Part shown: positions 42,639 to 44,933 of the stretch, in pieces
Layout: each line of letters begins with the position of its first letter
Position numbering within the stretch: the stretch's first letter is position 1
NCBI GenBank assembly: GCA_002483425.1
Contig: DLHW01000030.1
Coordinates: forward strand, 147,307-192,239
From: Methylococcaceae bacterium UBA7658
GTDB taxonomy: Bacteria; Pseudomonadota; Gammaproteobacteria; Methylococcales; Methylomonadaceae
Reading direction: 5' to 3'
Length of the DNA: 44,933 bases
Program-made: the position numbers and the translations under genes
The notes under the pieces: model-generated
Seen by the model: only the letters and a program-made list of their open reading frames with translations
The model's database searches: none
Told to the model about the DNA's origin: nothing

Positions 42639-43442
42639 TTAGAGCAACAATACTTCCGGCATCTTAGCCGCGATTACCGGATTGCCCCAAAGTCCGGACA
42701 TCACATCGTTCACTGCGCCGCTTTCCAAGCTGCTATAAAATTTAACCGATCCCTGCCGTTTGACGGATAGCAGTTCATGCTTAGCCAGTAAATGGTTTAG
42801 ATGCCGCGCAATCGCGGGACCGGAATCAATAACCTTCACGTGTACGCCCGCAATGTCCTGAATGACCGGTGCTAAAAACGGGTAATGGGTACAGCCTAAC
42901 ACCAATATATCGGCGCTTTGCTCCACCAAGGGCAGCACATATTGTCTTAGTAATTTTCTAATTTCAGGACCGCTCAAATAACCTTGTTCGACCAGTTCTA
43001 CTAAGCCCGGACAGGCTTGAGGAATGATTTTGACTTTATCGGCGAAACGGGAAAATAAAATTTGAAAATTATTGCTGTGAATCGTCCGGCTGGTCGCCAA
43101 TACACCGATAACACCAGTTTGAGTTTGTTCCGACGCCGGTTTTACGGCGGGTTCCATTGCCACCATCGGCAAATGATATTTACCGCGTAATTCTTTTACG
43201 GCCGCCGCCGTCGCCGTATTACAAGCGACGACAATCGCTTTTACATTCCGGCTTAAAAAAAACTCGGCGATTGCGGTGGAACGGTCGAGGATAAATTCTT
43301 TGGATTTATCGCCGTATGGCGCGTGGGCGGAATCGGCGACATAAATTAAATCTTCATGCGGTAACGATAGCCGGATTTCCCGCAATACAGATAGGCCGCC
43401 CACACCTGAATCGAAAACCCCGACCGGACATTCTGAATGCAT
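42639..43442 (-). CDS. murI: glutamate racemase
   Basis: MurI makes D-glutamate for peptidoglycan precursors. The 267-residue product begins PVGVFDSGVGGLSVLREIR. It has both catalytic Cys motifs, VVACNTATAAA and VLGCTHYPFL, which act as the two acid-base residues. The ATG at 43442 is preceded by AT-rich sequence with a weak ribosome-binding site. The trpD-trpC genes lie upstream on the same strand, 57 bases away. Confidence 0.96.
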   Translation of the reverse strand: MHSECPVGVFDSGVGGLSVLREIRLSLPHEDLIYVADSAHAPYGDKSKEFILDRSTAIAEFFLSRNVKAIVVACNTATAAAVKELRGKYHLPMVAMEPAVKPASEQTQTGVIGVLATSRTIHSNNFQILFSRFADKVKIIPQACPGLVELVEQGYLSGPEIRKLLRQYVLPLVEQSADILVLGCTHYPFLAPVIQDIAGVHVKVIDSGPAIARHLNHLLAKHELLSVKRQGSVKFYSSLESGAVNDVMSGLWGNPVIAAKMPEVLLL

Positions 43443-43499
43443 GAAACTTTTTGTTATTGTTCTTTAAAATTGAAGTGTTATAACCGTACAAGCATTGAT

Positions 43500-44300
43500 T
43501 TACAGGGCGAATAGCTCCCGCATTTTTTGTCCCGGACTTTCCGCTCGCATGAACGATTCGCCTACCAAAAACGCGTAGATTTCGTTATCCAGCATGAGTT
43601 GCACATCGGCTTGAGTATGGATGCCGCTTTCGGCAATCACAATTCTGTCTTTGGGAATCATGTCTTTAAGCGTTAATGTAGTTTGCAAAGACGTTTCAAA
43701 TGTCCGCAAATTCCGGTTATTGATACCGATCAGTTTGGTATCCAGCTTTAACGCGCGCGCCAATTCGTCCGCATCGTGCGACTCTACCAGCACATCCATG
43801 CCCAACTGAGTAGCAGTATCCGCCAATTCTTGCATTTGCACATCGCTAAGCGCTGCGGCGATCAGCAAAATACAGTCGGCGCCGATAGCACGGGCTTCAT
43901 AAATTTGATAAGGATCGATCATGAAATCCTTGCGGATAACCGGTAGCGGACAGCGTTCTCTGACCATTTGCAGATAAGCCTCCGCGCCTTGAAAGAAATC
44001 TTTGTCCGTCAGTATCGATAAACAGGCCGCGCCGTTCATGGCGTAATCTAGCCCGATGGTAATCGGTTGAAAATCTTCCCGGATCACACCTTGGCTGGGC
44101 GAGGCTTTCTTGATTTCCGCTATGATCGCCGGTTTCTTTGCATTTACCTTAGTTTGCAAGGCGCGATAAAAACCTCTCGGCTTTTCCACACCTTGAGCGA
44201 TATCCTCTAGACTGGCAATAGTTCTGCGTTGTTTTTTGGCGGCGACTTCTTCGCTCTTTTTAGCGAGAATTTTCTTTAGAATGTCTGGCGTGTCTGTCAT
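43500..44300 (-). CDS. trpC: indole-3-glycerol-phosphate synthase
   Basis: TrpC closes the indole ring in tryptophan synthesis. The 266-residue single-domain TIM barrel starts with DILKKILAKKSEEVAAKK. It has AIIAEIKKASPSQGVI (catalytic Lys), the VIRKDFMIDPYQIYEA strand with a second Lys, LIGINNRNLRTFE, and the phosphate-binding VIAESGIHTQADV. It overlaps trpD by four bases, as in the trpGDC arrangement of Pseudomonas and relatives. Confidence 0.97.
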   Translation of the reverse strand: MTDTPDILKKILAKKSEEVAAKKQRRTIASLEDIAQGVEKPRGFYRALQTKVNAKKPAIIAEIKKASPSQGVIREDFQPITIGLDYAMNGAACLSILTDKDFFQGAEAYLQMVRERCPLPVIRKDFMIDPYQIYEARAIGADCILLIAAALSDVQMQELADTATQLGMDVLVESHDADELARALKLDTKLIGINNRNLRTFETSLQTTLTLKDMIPKDRIVIAESGIHTQADVQLMLDNEIYAFLVGESFMRAESPGQKMRELFAL

Positions 44301-44933
44301 TTTGGTTCCGGTAATTTAACTGAATAGTCAACCAGGGCATCCAGTTTAGCTAGCGCTGCGCCGCTCGCGATGATGCCGGCGGCTTTACGGACGCCATCAG
44401 CTAATGATTCTGTAAGATTAGCCGCATATATAGCGGCGCCCGCATTCATTAGCACGATGTCCTTAGCCGCGCCCGGCTGATTATTGAGAACGGATTTTAT
44501 CATAACCAAGCTGGATTCCGCGTTATCGACCGCCAACTCGGCCAAGTTCGCCCGCTGCAAACCGAATTGTTCGGGTGTGATTGTGTAAGTTAATACTTCG
44601 CCGTTTTTCAATTCGGCAACCTGCGTGGCGGAGCCAATGCTGATTTCATCCAGGCCGTCTTCCGCGCTGACCACTAAAACATGATTGCTGCCAAGCTTAA
44701 GCAACACTTGCGCCAGAGGTTCTATCCACTCTTTAGAAAACACGCCGATCAGTTGATTCGGCGCGGAGGCGGGATTCGATAAGGGACCGAGCAGGTTAAA
44801 TAACGTCCTGACGCCTAATTCCTTGCGCACATTGATCGTATGCTTCATCGCGCCGTGATGCTTGGGTGCAAATAAAAAGCCGACGCCGGTTTCCTGTACG
44901 CATCGCGCGACCTGTTCCGCCGACAAATCCAGA
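44297..44933 (-). CDS. trpD: anthranilate phosphoribosyltransferase, C-terminal part (gene runs off the window)
   Basis: TrpD transfers phosphoribose to anthranilate. About 212 residues lie in the window and the frame continues past its right edge, so the N-terminal third is missing. Diagnostic segments are GVGFLFAPKHHGAMKHTINV, RTLFNLLGPLSNPA and SAEDGLDEISIGSAT. The 3' end overlaps trpC by four bases. Confidence 0.96.
   Translation of the reverse strand, partial: LDLSAEQVARCVQETGVGFLFAPKHHGAMKHTINVRKELGVRTLFNLLGPLSNPASAPNQLIGVFSKEWIEPLAQVLLKLGSNHVLVVSAEDGLDEISIGSATQVAELKNGEVLTYTITPEQFGLQRANLAELAVDNAESSLVMIKSVLNNQPGAAKDIVLMNAGAAIYAANLTESLADGVRKAAGIIASGAALAKLDALVDYSVKLPEPK

Overview
The window is chromosomal DNA from a gammaproteobacterium. 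It carries the conserved origin cluster (gyrB, recF, dnaN and dnaA on the minus strand, divergent from rpmH-rnpA-yidD-yidC-mnmE on the plus strand). It also has the recA-recX-alaS-lysC order and GyrB, RecX and MurI proteins of gammaproteobacterial type. Moderate G+C, REP/RAYT elements and a CHASE2/FecR module would fit a methylotroph such as a Methylococcales member, but no methane-oxidation gene is present, so that placement is inference.

Layout. 1-5.8 kb: the start of lysC, a sulfotransferase gene inserted next to it, then alaS, recX and recA. 5.9-8.1 kb: a secreted protein with a C-terminal heme-binding CPACH motif that resembles hydrazine-synthase alpha-like proteins. 8.15-10.4 kb: a decayed accessory patch holding a gene fragment, a broken TrlF-type ATPase gene and a small cupin gene, bounded by arrays of TGTCA/TGACA motifs. 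10.4-20.5 kb: the origin region, with two good parS-like sites in the 3' end of recF. 20.6-27.7 kb: a probable envelope-signalling module made of a FecR-TPR-beta-barrel protein, a lipoprotein and a CHASE2 adenylate cyclase; a REP-associated transposase and its REP hairpins lie in the middle. 27.9-30.2 kb: ppa, thyA, lgt. 30.6-33.1 kb: a two-gene operon for a secreted zinc metalloprotease and a secreted companion. 34.1-36.0 kb: an isolated AT-rich gene that fuses a TIR domain to a SAM-dependent methyltransferase through an unrecognised middle region. 36.5-40.1 kb: a papain-like hydrolase, a glycosyltransferase-like protein, and an ABC ATPase with its membrane-fusion adaptor but no permease. 40.2-42.0 kb: the methionine-salvage operon mtnB-mtnD-mtnC. 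42.4-44.9 kb: dodecin, murI, trpC and the 3' part of trpD.

The best candidate for an undescribed system is the TIR-middle-methyltransferase protein at 34073-36004. Its single-gene form, AT-rich sequence and flanking gene-free stretches fit a stand-alone, horizontally acquired defence gene. The second is the FecR-TPR-barrel/lipoprotein/CHASE2-cyclase set, whose large gene shows a sharp internal change in base composition. The third is the metalloprotease with its co-transcribed companion. No tRNA, rRNA or CRISPR array was seen.
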